NCBI GenBank assembly: GCA_027924585.1
Contig: BSBM01000150.1
Span: 19,760,001-19,824,000 of the forward strand
DNA length: 64,000 nt
Direction: 5' to 3'
Origin: Larix kaempferi
Taxonomy: Eukaryota > Streptophyta > Pinopsida > Pinales > Pinaceae
The translations under genes were made by a program, and so were the position numbers. Positions 35,768 to 48,824 of the stretch are shown here, piece after piece. The notes under the pieces were generated by a model. That model was given only the letters and a program-made list of their open reading frames with translations, made no database searches and had not been told where the DNA came from. Position 1 is the stretch's first letter. Each line of letters opens with the position of its first letter.

Positions 35768-36290
35768 CGATCTTGTATTTGCCTCAAAGCTGAAACTATA
35801 TTTATATGAAAAGTATACAAAGTGAAGTGATCCTTGTATTTGCCTCAAAGTTGAAACTATATTTATATGAAAAAAGATACAAAGTGACAAGATTAAAACA
35901 CGGAAACAAAATCCTATTAAATTTGGAAAATAAAATAATAATAAGATGTTATATGAAGAAATAAGATTATAGTAAGACATTAATATAATGTGATAAATAC
36001 ATGTAATTTTGAAAATAACAGTATATTAAGATATTGTATAAAAAAATTTGAATATATTAGGATATTAATATAATGTGATTAGCTTAATTTAATTGTTAAA
36101 TTTTAATTATGTTAAAGTGAAACACTTAGAAATTGATGTTAAAAAGCAAAACAACCTAATAAGAATATATTAAGATATCAATATAATGTGTTAAATATAT
36201 GCTTTATTATTAGCTTTTCTTAATTGTTAAATTTTAATTATGTTAAAGTGAAACATTTGGGAATTGCATGTTAAAAAGGAAAAAGCAGTC
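35768..36290 (+). repeat. Local tandem duplications (61 bp and about 117 bp)
   Basis: A 61-bp unit containing CTTGTATTTGCCTCAAAG is duplicated at 35772 and 35833. Downstream, a segment of about 117 bp containing AATTGTTAAATTTTAATTAT and GTTAAAGTGAAACA is duplicated (about 36050-36165 and 36166-36280). Both are AT-rich and non-coding. Confidence 0.7.
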
Positions 36291-37041
36291 TTACAATTAG
36301 ATAGTTCATTGTTAGTATGAATGAAGAAAAAAAAGTTCATTGTTGTCGAATTCTATGTAGATATCAAATTCTCTGTAGGTGTTGTTCATGTGACTAGCGT
36401 TTATGATTTAGAACAATTTTTTTCACAATATATACAGTCATGGTAAATGATTGAATTAATTTCAATAAAATTCGGCTATGTCAATTTGTGTTGTGCCACA
36501 TGAAAATACTATGATGTGTGGCGCATATAACTGATGAGTTATGTATGCTCAGAAATTGACATGGCACATATAATTGATGAGTGATGTGTATGTTCTCAGA
36601 AATTCACATGGTAAGCTATTTAATACTTCTTTACTTAAGCTTTTACGTATCGCATAGATTTATCGTATTGTATCACATAAAAATATTTGTAAAGAGTGGT
36701 AGTACAACGTGTATACTAGTGGAGCAATTTTTTCTGTCAGTCATAAAGTGGAGAGTTTTTGTTGATAGAAGCAAATGAGATTGAACCTCAGCGAGTGGTA
36801 CCCTCACAACTATGCTTAATAGTGCTTAGCCTCGTTATAGGAAATCTGAGAAAAACGTATTCTACATCGAATACAAAGAACTTGTATTTTGCAATCCATT
36901 TCCGTCAATAGCTATTTTGAAGCATGTCATGAATTTCACCCAAGAGAAATACGTTACCTCATCCTATATTCCTTTCTTGAACCAATAACTCACACAGGAA
37001 TGGGTATCATGTAAGCTATGAAGATGTGATGAATACAATCA

Positions 37042-37320
37042 ATGAGAATGAATACAGTCAATGCATACAAGTTCTTAGTCCATGACTTTGTATGGTATAC
37101 ACGGCGTGTAGAAGAGAGTAAAAATATTACGAGAAATGCCAAGGTGCTCCAGTTTCAATGGATTCCCAACCTTCCATGGAATGAGACCAAATGGATTTAC
37201 ACTGATTTTAGTTGTATTTACAATGACATACCTCGTAGCACCTTACGGATACAATTAATTTATCCAAATCAACCTAGCTGTGCAAGTATGATAACTGTTA
37301 AGAAATTATATTTTAAATAA
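37042..37320 (+). other. Unrecognised 92-codon open frame
   Basis: The frame has an unusually ordinary amino-acid mix for this AT-rich region (AKVLQFQWIPNLPWNETKWI, several Trp and Cys) and could be a gene remnant. No domain is recognised, and upstream in-frame stops leave it short. The stretch 36291-37041 before it contains a roughly 55-bp imperfect duplication near 36500-36600 and no gene. Confidence 0.25.
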
Positions 37321-37463
37321 TTTAGATATTGTTATATATAACTTTCAAATATACCATATATTTAAGTAAATAAATTTTATATAATTTAACCTCACCACAC
37401 AGCAAAATTTCCCAAATTTCACAGACGTATCAGCCAAACTCAAATTATTGCACCGATGTAGCG

Positions 37464-38942
37464 GCCAAACTCAAATTATTTCACTGCAGCTACAGCGGCA
37501 GGCTAAGGAATTGCAAAATAAAGAAATCTCGCCGCAGGGACGGCCGGTTGTGAGGAGCTTACCGCAAGTGCCGACCTGAGAAATTCTAACACAACTGGCA
37601 TATCCAGCCCACCCTTGGGTATTGAGATCACTGCGTGTGGTTCAAAAGTATTGAGCTTCGATCGTGCACAAACCTTCGCTATGCCAATGAGAAAAGAGAG
37701 ATGTTCACTAAACTATTAATTACATGCTTAGAAAGAATTTCCACATGCACGAGCCCCTTCTCTTAAATTGGTCTACATGAAATATCTAAGCTCATTGAAC
37801 TAATGGGTGCACAGTAGGAAATCCAAATTTATGAACCATCTGCTTTCTAAAAGCATGGAAATGTTAATTAGCATATATATATATATATAGGTAAATAAAT
37901 TTTATTAATAAAAGTCTTTACATTGGAAAGCGACGCAAGCGTGATATCTTTAGGGTTCCTCAACTTCTCCTGATAGGATCTTGACCACCTCTGTCATTGC
38001 GGGTCTAACTGCAGACAATCTGTGCAGGCAGAGAAGAGCAACAATGATGCAAAGCAGATCCTCATAGTCATCCCCAAGCGTGGTGTCGATGAGATCCAAC
38101 GCGTTTTCTGAACTAGCCAAGTTCCTGGCACACAATATGAGATTCGATCTCTTGAATCCCTTGATCAAAGACACCATTAGTTGCAGAGGCCTCTGGCCGG
38201 AGATAATCACCAATAGAAGAATTCCAAAACTGTAAACATCGCCCTTTGTTGAGACTCGCGAGGACACCTCCACCTACATACTCGGGAGAAACGTAGCAAA
38301 CTGTCTTTCATGCTCGGGATTCTGGTCACTCTGTTCCTCAACACATCTCCACTACCCCAATCTCTTCTATGGTGGTGGAGGGGGAATGGGCCTTCACGAA
38401 ACCAGTCTCTGCTTCAGCTTCTGCTTTTAGAGTGTCTGCTGCTCCTGTTGCTACCAGATATCCAACGCAGGGAACAGCAATGGAATGCGATGATACCAGA
38501 TCTGCTATTAACGTTGCTCTGAAATCTCCTCCCACCCAACGCTTATTACAATACAAGCCACAAGCATGGCGGTTTCTTCAATAGCATGAACCCGCTCAAA
38601 TTAAGCAGTTGCACAATAGCATGAACCCGCTCAAATTCAAATCCAAATGAATGGAATGGGCGGGCGTTATCCTACGCGGGCGTAAATACTTCTTTTCAAG
38701 TTCAAATTTAAATTTTTGTGATTGACGTACCATTTTCATGTCTGTGTTGTCCTCTGATCAACATTAAATAGTGTCAGGTGGATTGGACATCAAATTTTTC
38801 CGTCGCCGGAGCCCGTGAATACCATGAACGTCCATACCTCATGCGATGGATGGGTGCGGCTCATACCATAGATGGGTGCGGATGGTCTAGCACCTGACAG
38901 GATCACCTTAATGGCGAGTGTGTCTGTTTAATAAGGCTCGCC
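37464..38942 (-). repeat. Right arm of the 1.48 kb inverted repeat (partner 15662-17136)
   Basis: Mirror copy of the left arm; coordinates map as approximately 54604 minus the left coordinate. Just outside its left edge, CAGCCAAACTCAAATTATT (37431-37449) repeats the arm terminus, a small tandem duplication not seen in the left arm. At the other edge similarity stops after GGCTCGCC at 38942, exactly where the LINE begins in the left arm. Confidence 0.85.
37950..38304 (-). pseudogene. Receptor-like kinase C-terminal fragment (right arm)
   Basis: Same content as 16300-16654 on the opposite strand: APE segment, frameshift, subdomain IX GDVYSFG, subdomain XI RPAMTEVVKIL, ending SGEVEEP. It differs from the left copy at DTTLG for DATLG and AVRP for AIRP. 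The shared frameshift shows that decay came before duplication. No further kinase sequence is found beyond the arm. Confidence 0.8.
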
Positions 38943-39204
38943 GTTTCCACTGCCTTCTGTACGGGCGGTACGCCTTCTCAACAGGGGAGAGTGAAGAGGG
39001 CATGCATGGCAAGACATTTTGCGCGAGCGAAAAAAACATTAAAACTTTAAGACCTGAGAAGATTTCGCACACCCTCGCATAAATACGAAAACAACACCAT
39101 CGCAGAGCTCCATCCGGGCACCAATTTTCATAAAAATATATTCAAGTGTAATGTTCGAATTATATATATATATATATTCGCACCGTTAAGAAGAAGGTGA
39201 TTGA
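38943..39204. other. Unique DNA flanking the right inverted-repeat arm
   Basis: Non-coding; starts with GTTTCCACTG, the reverse complement of the CAGTGGAAAC found at the equivalent place in the left arm. Confidence 0.5.
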
Positions 39205-39570
39205 CAAATGATAGTAAAACCAATTAAAGTTCGCGCTAACAAATTGTCGAGTATCCAATGCCTAGTTTACCAAACAATTATGTTGACTCTAATATTTGAT
39301 TTTTTTAGTATTTCATATTCACGGCTTCTCACCATTAATCTGACGTTAATATATATATAAATTTCATATCCATGGGCTCTCACAATTAATTTGACCTTTT
39401 TAGGTATTTCATATCCACTTCCTGCCATAAAATGAGAATTGTCTTAATATTTAATTCATAACACTTAGATGTTATTGTAGAAAACGTTTGGATTACTTTA
39501 TATTATATAAATTATTTTATTATGGATAATAACATTTAGTTGTTGGTGGTATAAATTGTACTATATAAAT
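39205..39570 (+). repeat. Diverged dispersed repeat, copy 1 (partner at 46210-46630)
   Basis: Shared blocks in the same order include GATAGTAAAACCAAT, TATTTCATATTCAC, TTAGATGTTA and TTATATAAATTA. Non-coding, AT-rich; family unknown. Confidence 0.55.
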
Positions 39571-42534
39571 TGTATGGTAGGGTTTTGAAAATTAATTTAA
39601 TTTTTTCTCACAACAATGATAATAATAGAATATGTTTTGTTATTTTAGATTAATTTTTAGAAATTAAATATATTAAATTTATATTATTTATTTTTTATTA
39701 ATAATTAAAATTTATATTATTTATTTTACATTCAAAATTAAAATTTACATTCTTTATTTTTCATTAAATTAAATATTAATATTTTTTTAATCAATTTTAT
39801 CCATTATTACTAAATAGTTATCATAATTATCTTGTTTTTATCAAATATATTATATAACCATTATCATCATATTATCTACCTTGTATACTTTTTTAACCTT
39901 AACCACCTCATTCCACCAATGAGTTAGCTTGTCTTCATTTAACACCCAACTACACCTTATCTATGTAGAGGTTTGATTTGACCTTGTCTTCATTTGAATC
40001 CATGAAAAACACCACATGGCTACTAAGTGCGATTTAAAATAAAATAAATAACTCACATGAGTATGAGGTTTTAATACAGATTGTTTGATTTTTTCATACG
40101 GGAGTTCACATCATACTATTAAATGAGATTTAAAAAGAATAATTTACATGAAGACGAGGTTTAATTATTCACTGTTATAGATTGTTTGATTTTTCAATGA
40201 ATGATATTTAACGTTAGTTTGTAATTCTAATCATAATTTTTTATAAAATATATAATATTATTATTTATAAATATATTCTAAATTATATTATTATTTATAA
40301 ATTTATAAGGTTATTAATTATAATTGTATATTAATTAAAAAAAATATAATTAATTTGTATAATTGATTAAACCATTTTTTTACATATATCATAGAAAAAA
40401 AAGTATATTTAGATTTAATTTATTAGTTTTTTATTCATCAATATAAAACTTGTAAACTAATCTACAATTTGTAAACTAACATTAAATCACTTAAATCATT
40501 TAATAGTGATGTACTATATTAGTTTTCTATTCATCACTATAAAACTTGTAAATTAACATTACATGGTTAAATCAACAACTTGTAAAGTAGTATTAAATGG
40601 TTTAATGGTTTAATGTACTAAAGAGCATATAGTATTTATTGGCATGAATGATTCAGGCTCTAGAGTTGGTTTCATTTGGGAATACATTGCACCTATGTAC
40701 GCATGCAACAACAAGTACTTAGAGTGCATTTCCATCCCTCTCAAATATATCATCTATCCATTTCTAGTTCTATTTATAGTAATGATGATGTGCGAGAGTA
40801 TAGAAATAACCTTGATTTTGAACCATGATCTCAAGAATGATGATATAAATAATGTAAATGTTTATGAAGTGGTATGTATCAATAACGATCCCAACAACAC
40901 CAACAATGACAATAGGAAATGGGCATTCTAGAACCATGAAATGAGATTTACCCTCGACAAGTTTTTCCTTGAAGAAGTAATGTTGGTTGATTATGGAGAT
41001 GGCAACATGTATTGTGGTGATTTAAACTCTCCTGGTGAATTTCTACTATGTAGATTAGAAAGGCTTACATGTAATCCTAAACTCCATTCTAGTGCACTTT
41101 GCAAGTCTTCATATATAGATTCATTTTGGGAATCAATTTCTTCACCATCTTCTATCTTTCATTATAGAGAATGTAATTTCTATTTCCCTATTAATGTTGA
41201 CATAATTTCATTATGAACATATGTCACCATTAATAATTTCATTATGAACATATGTCACCATGAGCATATACCATAGGCAACATGTACATCTTTTTGTCAC
41301 TAATGCCTTTCTAAGATGATGGCACATGTTTCTATTGAATTGAAAATGTTGCTTCCACATGTTAATGATATAAGATGCTTGGCCATGATCCTTACGTGCT
41401 ATAACATTATTGTTTATATCAGAACCATGTGTTAGTGGTGCAAGACACATTTAGAGTGTGATCCTCATCTACTTTAACTTTACTTCATGTGAACTCTTCT
41501 TGTATTGGGACAATGCCACAATTTTTACTTGGTAGCAATAATACCACAATTTACTGCTTCAACTTGGTAGTAATAAACTCAACAACTTTTACACATTAAA
41601 TGGGGTTTTTGATTTTTTACATTATAAATTTGGATTCTCAGCCTTTCCTTTAATGGATTAGGTCTAAATTCTCTTATGTGCAAGTCTTATTTGATCTTCT
41701 CTTCCACATACATTATCGTATTAAGCTTGATAACTTATCCAACAATGAGGTACCTATTCCACATATAAAATCTATCTTTTATACCAATTTCAAAATTTCC
41801 ATTTACTTTTTACACAATTAAATATTAACAATAGAAATAAATACATAGTAGTGAATTAACAAAAAAACAATTCTAAATATACAAGCATTTCTATCATGAA
41901 TGCACCCATACCATTTAATCATTAATATATGCAATCCACATTTTCAAAAACAATAATTTTAATAATCATATAACAAAATATAAACTATAGCATTTATTCA
42001 TAATTGAGATATTTATTTTTTACGGTCTTCTTATTGGATACAAATAAAGAGCATTTATACATAATTGATAAATTTATTTTTTAAGGTCCTCTTATTGGAA
42101 ACAAATAAATAAAGAGCATTCCTCCTCCTCTTATTTGTAGGAACTTTGTCACACTAACCCTTTCTAGATAGAGGCCACCCTCAAATTAAAACTATAAGTC
42201 AAAAGTGAAGCTGCAAACAAATTATGTTCATTATAAATATCAATGTTCATTATAAATATCAAGCTGATTAGTTAGAAAAGGAAAAATATTCCTATGAAGT
42301 TGGAGTGGTGTTTCTACGATGTCGATCCATTCATAATCATATTGAAGATTCTTGAACAATCCATTCATAATCATATTGCAATCAGATTTTAGGTTCCTAA
42401 ACGACTCAATGATAAAATACTTTAACAAGAATGTCCCTTGACACCAGCACCTCGTTACTATACAGGAAGCGAAGCAAAACTTATGAAATATTTTGCAGAT
42501 TACTAATGCACAGTACACGGGCCTACACAAATGC
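39571..42534. other. Intergenic upstream-of-repeat to WRKY 3' flank, no gene recognised
   Basis: AT-rich. Plus-strand frames at 40644-40931 and 40941-41216 lack recognisable domains. Small duplications occur near 41215-41260 (TTCATTATGAACATATGTCACCAT) and 42225-42390. The part adjoining 42534 is probably the WRKY 3' untranslated region. Confidence 0.45.
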
Positions 42535-44215
42535 TTACTCGGTTGAACCGTTGGCGCATTGCCTCGCAGGAGGGACTTTGGGCATCATTCCCTTGACTGT
42601 ATCACTCAAGTTGAGCATAGAACCGGCTATGGCTACAGACAGGGCTGCAATGAAGTTGGGATCTGTCTTTATAGAAGCCACATGATCCTGCATGTTTGAA
42701 GAATAATTACCCAATTCATTCTGACACAATACCTGGCCCATATCGCTGGACAATGAAGCCGAGTGTTGGAAGCTGCCTGGCTCTGAATGTGGAGGCTGCA
42801 ACTGTAATATTCCTGGGTTGAGCCGGTTGTCTGTGAGGTCGAGAGTGATTGTGGGAAACGTACTCGAGGTCGACATTCTGGCAATGCAGGGTATAAATTG
42901 GTGGTCTGCAACGAAATTTTCTCTAATCATCCCCTCACCAATGAGCTGGTTGGACGAGCTAGCGTGCAAAGCAGCCAAAGCCAGAGGACTCAGAGAATGA
43001 GTGTGTTCGCCTTCGTAGGTTGTCATTACAATCTTAGGGTCTGCAGCGCATCTCTGAACCTGCTCAAAATTCAACATATTGAAACTATAAGTAGGCAGGC
43101 TAATTGTATGTATTTCATAGTCGATGAGAGTATAAGCAACAGATTTCTTTAGGGAGAGGACGATGTCGAACCTGTTTTTTCACTGGGCATTTGGGCGCGC
43201 CAGCACATTTGTAATAAGATCTTGGAAATGGATTGTTTTTTGTCATCTTTTGACCATACTTTCGCCACTGGCAACCATCGCTTCTCTGATGAGAATATAT
43301 CAGATCAGTCCGCATGGTTACGACTCTTCTTGGCGCGGTCGCAGTCTGTTCGTTGGAGACCGCTCTCGGCACTTTGTTTGGCTGCAACTCCCCGTGACAG
43401 CATGGGTTATCATCCATGGTCGAACTGATTCCATTCTGAGTCTGTTCTGACTGCATGTAATTTATCTTCCTCTTATTTGAAGGCAGGTGGTAATTGTCCA
43501 TGCATTCCACATTCTTCTTCCCCTTCTCTTCATCTCGTTCGTTACACCCGGAAGACTGATCAGATTGGTGGGAAACTGCACGGCCGGAGTCGACATTAGT
43601 AGAGCCTGGGCACAATACGCTTCTGCTATTGCTCCGATGATCTGGATTGAATATCTACGAAGAAAAGAAAAGATGAAGATTTTTTTGAGATCCATCAAGA
43701 TCTATAATAATGCGAATGTGAAATTGGATTCCCAAATCGACAAGGTAATATACCTGCTTCCCATCAACGCACTTCGGTTGTTGCACCAGAGACTTGATAT
43801 GGTTCTGCAAGTAATTATATTGAGTACTCACGCTCTTCAACATAGACTTCAGATTTTTATTCTCCTCGTTTACCCGATTTATCTCTGCAACTATTATTGT
43901 CATCTGCACAAAATGCAAAAGCCAATCTGTAAACCCAGATTGCCCTAATTTCATATCAACATAAACAAAAAAATGGCATTGCTTTAATTTTAAATAAACA
44001 TTAATAAGATGTCAAAGAACCTTCTTCTTGCGATCTTCCATCTCTTCGTTGTTCAGTACCTGGAGGAGTACAGGGAGCCGAATGCTGTGTGTGTACGCCT
44101 TCCGTTTATAGGTTTGAGGGAAGCAGTCAATGCAGCGAAATGGTCCCATCGTTTGAGATAAAGAATTCAATCCTAATCCCGAAACCACCGTTAAGACTTT
44201 GAATTTGTGTATCAT
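42535..44215 (-). CDS. WRKY transcription factor, group II (a/b type), four exons, apparently intact
   Basis: Exons 44215-44021, 43903-43754, 43654-43172 and 43059-42535 join in phase 0 through three GT-AG introns of 117, 99 and 112 bp, giving 450 residues. The start ATG is immediately preceded by an in-frame TGA. Exon 2 encodes a leucine-zipper-like coiled coil ([20 protein letters not shown]). Exons 3 and 4 encode the WRKY domain: [11 protein letters not shown], then a zinc finger C-X5-C-X23-H-X-H (CAGAPKC...HTH). The third intron falls at KKQ|VQR, the V-type position of groups IIa and IIb. The C-terminal motif [14 protein letters not shown] is typical of IIb, while the finger sequence [12 protein letters not shown] leans to IIa. 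Such proteins bind W-boxes in the nucleus and control defence and stress genes. No lesion is seen. Confidence 0.9.
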
Positions 44216-44405
44216 TCAATAATTTGGATACAGAAAGTCACCGGTATACTTTCCATAAATGCAGGTTTTGACAATTTCCACCACACGAGTTTGGAAATTT
44301 CAACCAGACAGATTAAGGCATGCAGGCTTTGACTAAATAAATAAACAATTGTTTTTCCCAAAATAGTTAAAACTAAAGTTTCATAGTCAAATTATATTAT
44401 AAATT
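44216..44405 (-). promoter_or_regulatory. Putative WRKY promoter with W-box cores
   Basis: Upstream of the WRKY start lie three TTGAC cores: plus strand 44268-44272 and 44329-44333, and minus strand 44386-44390. A TATA-like stretch is at 44391-44403. W-boxes in WRKY promoters often mediate auto- or cross-regulation. This is inference from short motifs that also arise by chance. Confidence 0.35.
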
Positions 44406-44870
44406 TGAAAAAGAGTTTCAAATAATTCCACTAGTTAGCTTTTATTTTATTCCTTATTCCTGGGAAATTTGATTTTGGAACTGTCTAAATTTCCTTATTC
44501 ATGGGAAATTTGATTTTGGAACTTTCTAAACATCCAAAATGCGTTCTTCATTTATTTTAACCTTACCCGATGTAAGATTTGCCACATCATGAAGGTGTAA
44601 ATAAGTTCAACAGGATGGAGAGTAAAGATGATCCAAAACTGTTTTTCTCATAATTTAAAAGAGTAAATTGAACACAAAATATAAGAAAATAAATATAATC
44701 CCTCCATATTTCTAGAAGTTTTGAGGATCTCTGATCTACACTGCAACCATATATTTTTTTGCTTCGAAAAAAGAGAAAGAAGCATGAAGGTCAAGCCACC
44801 AGTATTTGCGGAAATCAACATGATTCAAGTTGCAACACCACAAAGTCAATAACGTGATGTGATTCCCAAA

Positions 44871-45185
44871 TCAGATCCATAGCTAAAAAGTCAACATAGA
44901 TTCGAATCAGATCCATAGCTGAAAAGTCAACATAGATTCGAATCAGATCCATAGCTGAAAAGTCGACGTAGATTTATCCAAGTTATAAAATTGACGTAGA
45001 TTTATCGAAGTTATAAAATTTATTGCTTTAAAGTGAAGGACAAGGAAGGTTTATTGAAGTTTTAAAATTTATTGTTGTAAAGTGAGGAAGGTTAAATAAT
45101 CAATGGTTTATTGGTTTATTGAAGTTTTAAAATTTATTGTTGTAAAGTGAAGAAGGTTAAATAATTAATGGTTTATTTTTTTAAA
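44871..45185 (+). repeat. Cluster of three short tandem repeats (36, 28 and 65 bp)
   Basis: A 36-bp unit with TCAGATCCATAGCT starts at 44871, 44907 and 44943. A 28-bp unit with GACGTAGATTTATC starts at 44965 and 44993. A 65-bp unit with GAAGTTTTAAAATTTATT starts at 45056 and 45121, preceded by a partial copy at 45007. The three families merge into one another. Confidence 0.8.
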
Positions 45186-45354
45186 TTTATGAATATATTT
45201 TTGAAAAAAATTGTAATGTGTTATTAAGATTTATTAAAATTTTTGTTGAAAAAAATGTAAATTTTAATTATTGAAATTATTAATATTAATGTAAAAATGA
45301 ATTCAACATTACAGTATAGAATTAATGATGGTAACATAATGAGTGTGTATGTAC

Positions 45355-45815
45355 GAAGGAAAGATAAAATCTTACATGTTAAGAAAAGGAAACATAAGAA
45401 ATGTGAACAACCATTGAGAAAGATAAAGAGATAAATAAGATCTTACCAAAAAAAGGATTATGAATTGGGTTGGTGTATATTAATACATCATATTTAAATA
45501 CAACTTGAAGAAAAGTGTTTGTTATATTATAAGGTTTAGAATTATTCAAACTAGTAATTCTAATATTTGGAATTATAAATAAACCAATCAAAATTAGATA
45601 TATATAAATTATATATTTAATAATTATGTGATGTATTTATAATTAAAAATTAATAAAATAATTAATAATAACTATACAAATAAATTTATTTTCCATCCTA
45701 AACTTTGAATAAAATATATAATAAGAATATCATGTAACGGTCTAACCTAGGACTATTATTTAAATGCCTAATTTATTATTTTAACATTAGGTCATTTAAA
45801 TTCAATTTATTATTG
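45355..45815 (+). repeat. Diverged dispersed repeat, copy 2 (partner at 7240-7885)
   Basis: Shows the same blocks as copy 1 in the same order. The stretch 45816-46209 after it is AT-rich with nothing recognised. Confidence 0.5.
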
Positions 45816-46209
45816 GATTCCAAATTTTGATGTTGTAACCTGTGTGATGTAATGTTACATCGTGATGTAATATTTGTTACTAACAAAATAATTAAAATTT
45901 TTTATGTCGATTCATAAAATAAAAAATTAAATTATGGAAAATATTTTAAAAAAATCCATATTGGTTCATACAGATTTGATTATTTTCAATTATTTTTAAA
46001 AATATATTAAATATAATATTAAAATTCATATTTACAATATGACTTACATATTGTAATTCCATATATATACATAATATATGAGTTATATATTTCTATTGTT
46101 AGACCAAGGATTTTCAAACACCATAAACCATTACCATTGAACCATGCAAGTTCGTTGGATATTAGATTTTCGTTGAAGATTGGAGACCCGGTATTTCATT
46201 GATTTGCAT

Positions 46210-46630
46210 GTGATAGTAAAACCAATGAAAGCTCGCACTGATAAACTCTTATTTAATTTAACAGTGGTCATTCACTAGTATACTAGACAATTAAGTTGAC
46301 TTTAATATTTGACTTTTTTATATTTCATATTCACTCGCTTCCCTACCATGAGAGAATTGATTTTATTTTTTTCCTTATCAACGATTTTAATGGTAATCTG
46401 CTATATAGTGAGAATTGATTTTAATATTGACCTTTTTTATCAATCATTATTTTTAATGGTAATCTACTATATAGTGAGAATTGATTTTAATATTTGACTT
46501 TTTATATATATATATTTAATTTGGGATTTAGATGTTAGTTGCATAAATGTTTGCATTACTTTGCATTATATAAATTAATTGGTTTGGAAAGTTATTCTAA
46601 GTTGTTGATATTATTGTTATGGAAATATTA
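46210..46630 (+). repeat. Diverged dispersed repeat, copy 2 (partner at 39205-39570), with an internal duplication of about 70 bp
   Basis: In addition to blocks shared with copy 1, the segment AATGGTAATCT(G/A)CTATATAGTGAGAATTG occurs twice (about 46389 and 46454), so this copy has expanded internally. Confidence 0.55.
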
Positions 46631-48824
46631 ATAATAGATTATATAATCAAATATATTTTATGAATCTTGATTCAATTTTCATAAATCAAACATTTTTAAT
46701 TTATCTAAATCACTTTATATCAAAATATAAAAATGATCAATTTCGTTAATATGAACATCTTATTATATAATTCACTTTACATCAAATATTATTTTTACAA
46801 AAATCTAAAGATTATCAATTAAAAAAAATCTATAAATAATCAATTTCCTTTAATAGAATGGTTAGTGTGATCATCTTATTTTACCAAGTATATCAATATC
46901 AATAAGGGAAGTTGCAGAGCAACAAGTCCCTTCCTTATGAACTTGTTGCTTGGCAATGAGAATTACATTACCTCAAGGTAGTTTTATGGGATGTGAGGCT
47001 CAACTTAAGAATGTAAATGCAATATTTGACAATTAGATTGGTAGCATTTTGTTAAGTCGAACACTATAGAGGCCTAAAATCCACATTTATAGCTTCATTT
47101 ATATGTTTTTTTTATTATAAGAATGTACATTTTAAAAACTATAAATCAGAATAGTGATTTATTATGTATTATGCAAAGTCCTCCTTGCTCAACTTAGGCT
47201 AAAAGTCCTTGTGAGTGGAATTTCCCAAGTCCAACCAAATAACTAGGTAAGTATTCTCAATAACCCAATGTTGTGGTGTGTGAATATGAGATACATGTTC
47301 ATTGAGTAACAAATCTAAATTACATTCCTAAATACTTAGGAGAGGGAAGGTGCTTCAATGCCCGCAATTTCCCACTATAGTAGTCTTTTCTCATGGAGAA
47401 GCAGCTTCGTCAAATGTAATCAATAGAATATCACCATACTGAGATAATGGACTTCGAGGGGAACCATAGAAATAAGGAAATGAACATGTAAGTTAATTCA
47501 TACAGTATTAGTACAAGTGTTGAAGGAAAAGGTCCTATTGGAATTAGTATTATATGCGCATTTTGATTTAAGGCCTTCAATTTCATGGCTTCAAAGTTTC
47601 TATGTTGAAACATTAAGGAGGCCATGCACTCGACCTTAACCTACTAGAAAATTTCATGAAGAAATTGTGACCTATATAAAAAATGACCAACCGAGTCAAA
47701 TTTGGGATCAAAGTAGGCAACACAATGGATAGTTCATTGCAGCAAATCTTGAAGCTTTAAAGGTGTGCCAAGCATTAATTTGTCCTATGCCGAAATAAGC
47801 TTGTATAAACCACCTATGCCTGGTAAACCCTCTAGATGAACAATGCTTTGGAGGATGATGTTTGATATGGATAAAATGGCCAAATGGGTTCCCAGAAACA
47901 CAAAGTCATCATGGATATAGTGGCTATATTGTTCCCATGAACGATCATGAAGTTTTCAGGCTGCTTTGTAACACTGAAAATATGACACCTGCAGGTCTGG
48001 CCAATTTAAGAGAATTCCTTGACATGCAAGTATGAGAGGATGAAATAGAGTTAAATGGGTATCCAAATATATCCCGAGCTCTAGAAAAAATTGAGTATAT
48101 AATTCCCATGCACATCCATGAAAATCAACACTGCAGTCATTGGGGAAAATCCCACCACCTTTCTGGAACAGATTGATATGAGGCAGTAGTGACCAATTTA
48201 TGATGCCATATACCTAGACAAGTGGCCAAATGGGTATCCATATATTCTCTCAAAATCACCAGATACCTAGTACAAATCAATACATGCAATAGGCCCCGTA
48301 TGGCAACTGTAAACATTGATACACTGGCACTGAAAACCTTACAAGTCTAAAGAAAAACGGATGAAACATCTGTAGCATTGCACTATAATCATAAGTGTCC
48401 TTGGTGGACTAGCAACAATGGGTTTCCACATGGACCAACACACATGGATGCAATAGATCATCAACTCGAGTCATTATATAATTAGTCATGTTAGACATGA
48501 TAATATTCCACACCATAGATATCTTCAAACATGTTTATGAGAAACACGATTTACAAACTAACCAGTACTCTGATAATAACTAAGTGTTTGCATGGACAAG
48601 TTTCTTCTTAGGGGTGGACTAAGTGTAATGGACCAAGTTTGGACAAGTGAGTTTTTAGTCGAAGGTGACTTCTAAGTTGACTCAAGATGTAGGAAAAAGG
48701 GAGTCTTTGTGATCTTCACCAATAGGGAAAACAATAGGGAGGTGTCTCACAAATTGGTGAAGGGTGGGCGCACAAAGATGCTCCCCAAAACTGTTGCAAT
48801 GAGGCCGCGCTAGAGGGGAAAAAA
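46631..48824. other. Intergenic, no gene recognised
   Basis: No supported open frame. From about 47700 to 48400 phrases such as GGCCAAATGGGT(A/T) recur at irregular spacing, which may be an old degenerate repeat. Confidence 0.4.

Noticed and set aside
43487-43948. 153-codon plus-strand frame opposite the WRKY gene
   Set aside because: Antisense shadow of WRKY exons 2 and 3, whose spliced reading contains a complete WRKY domain.
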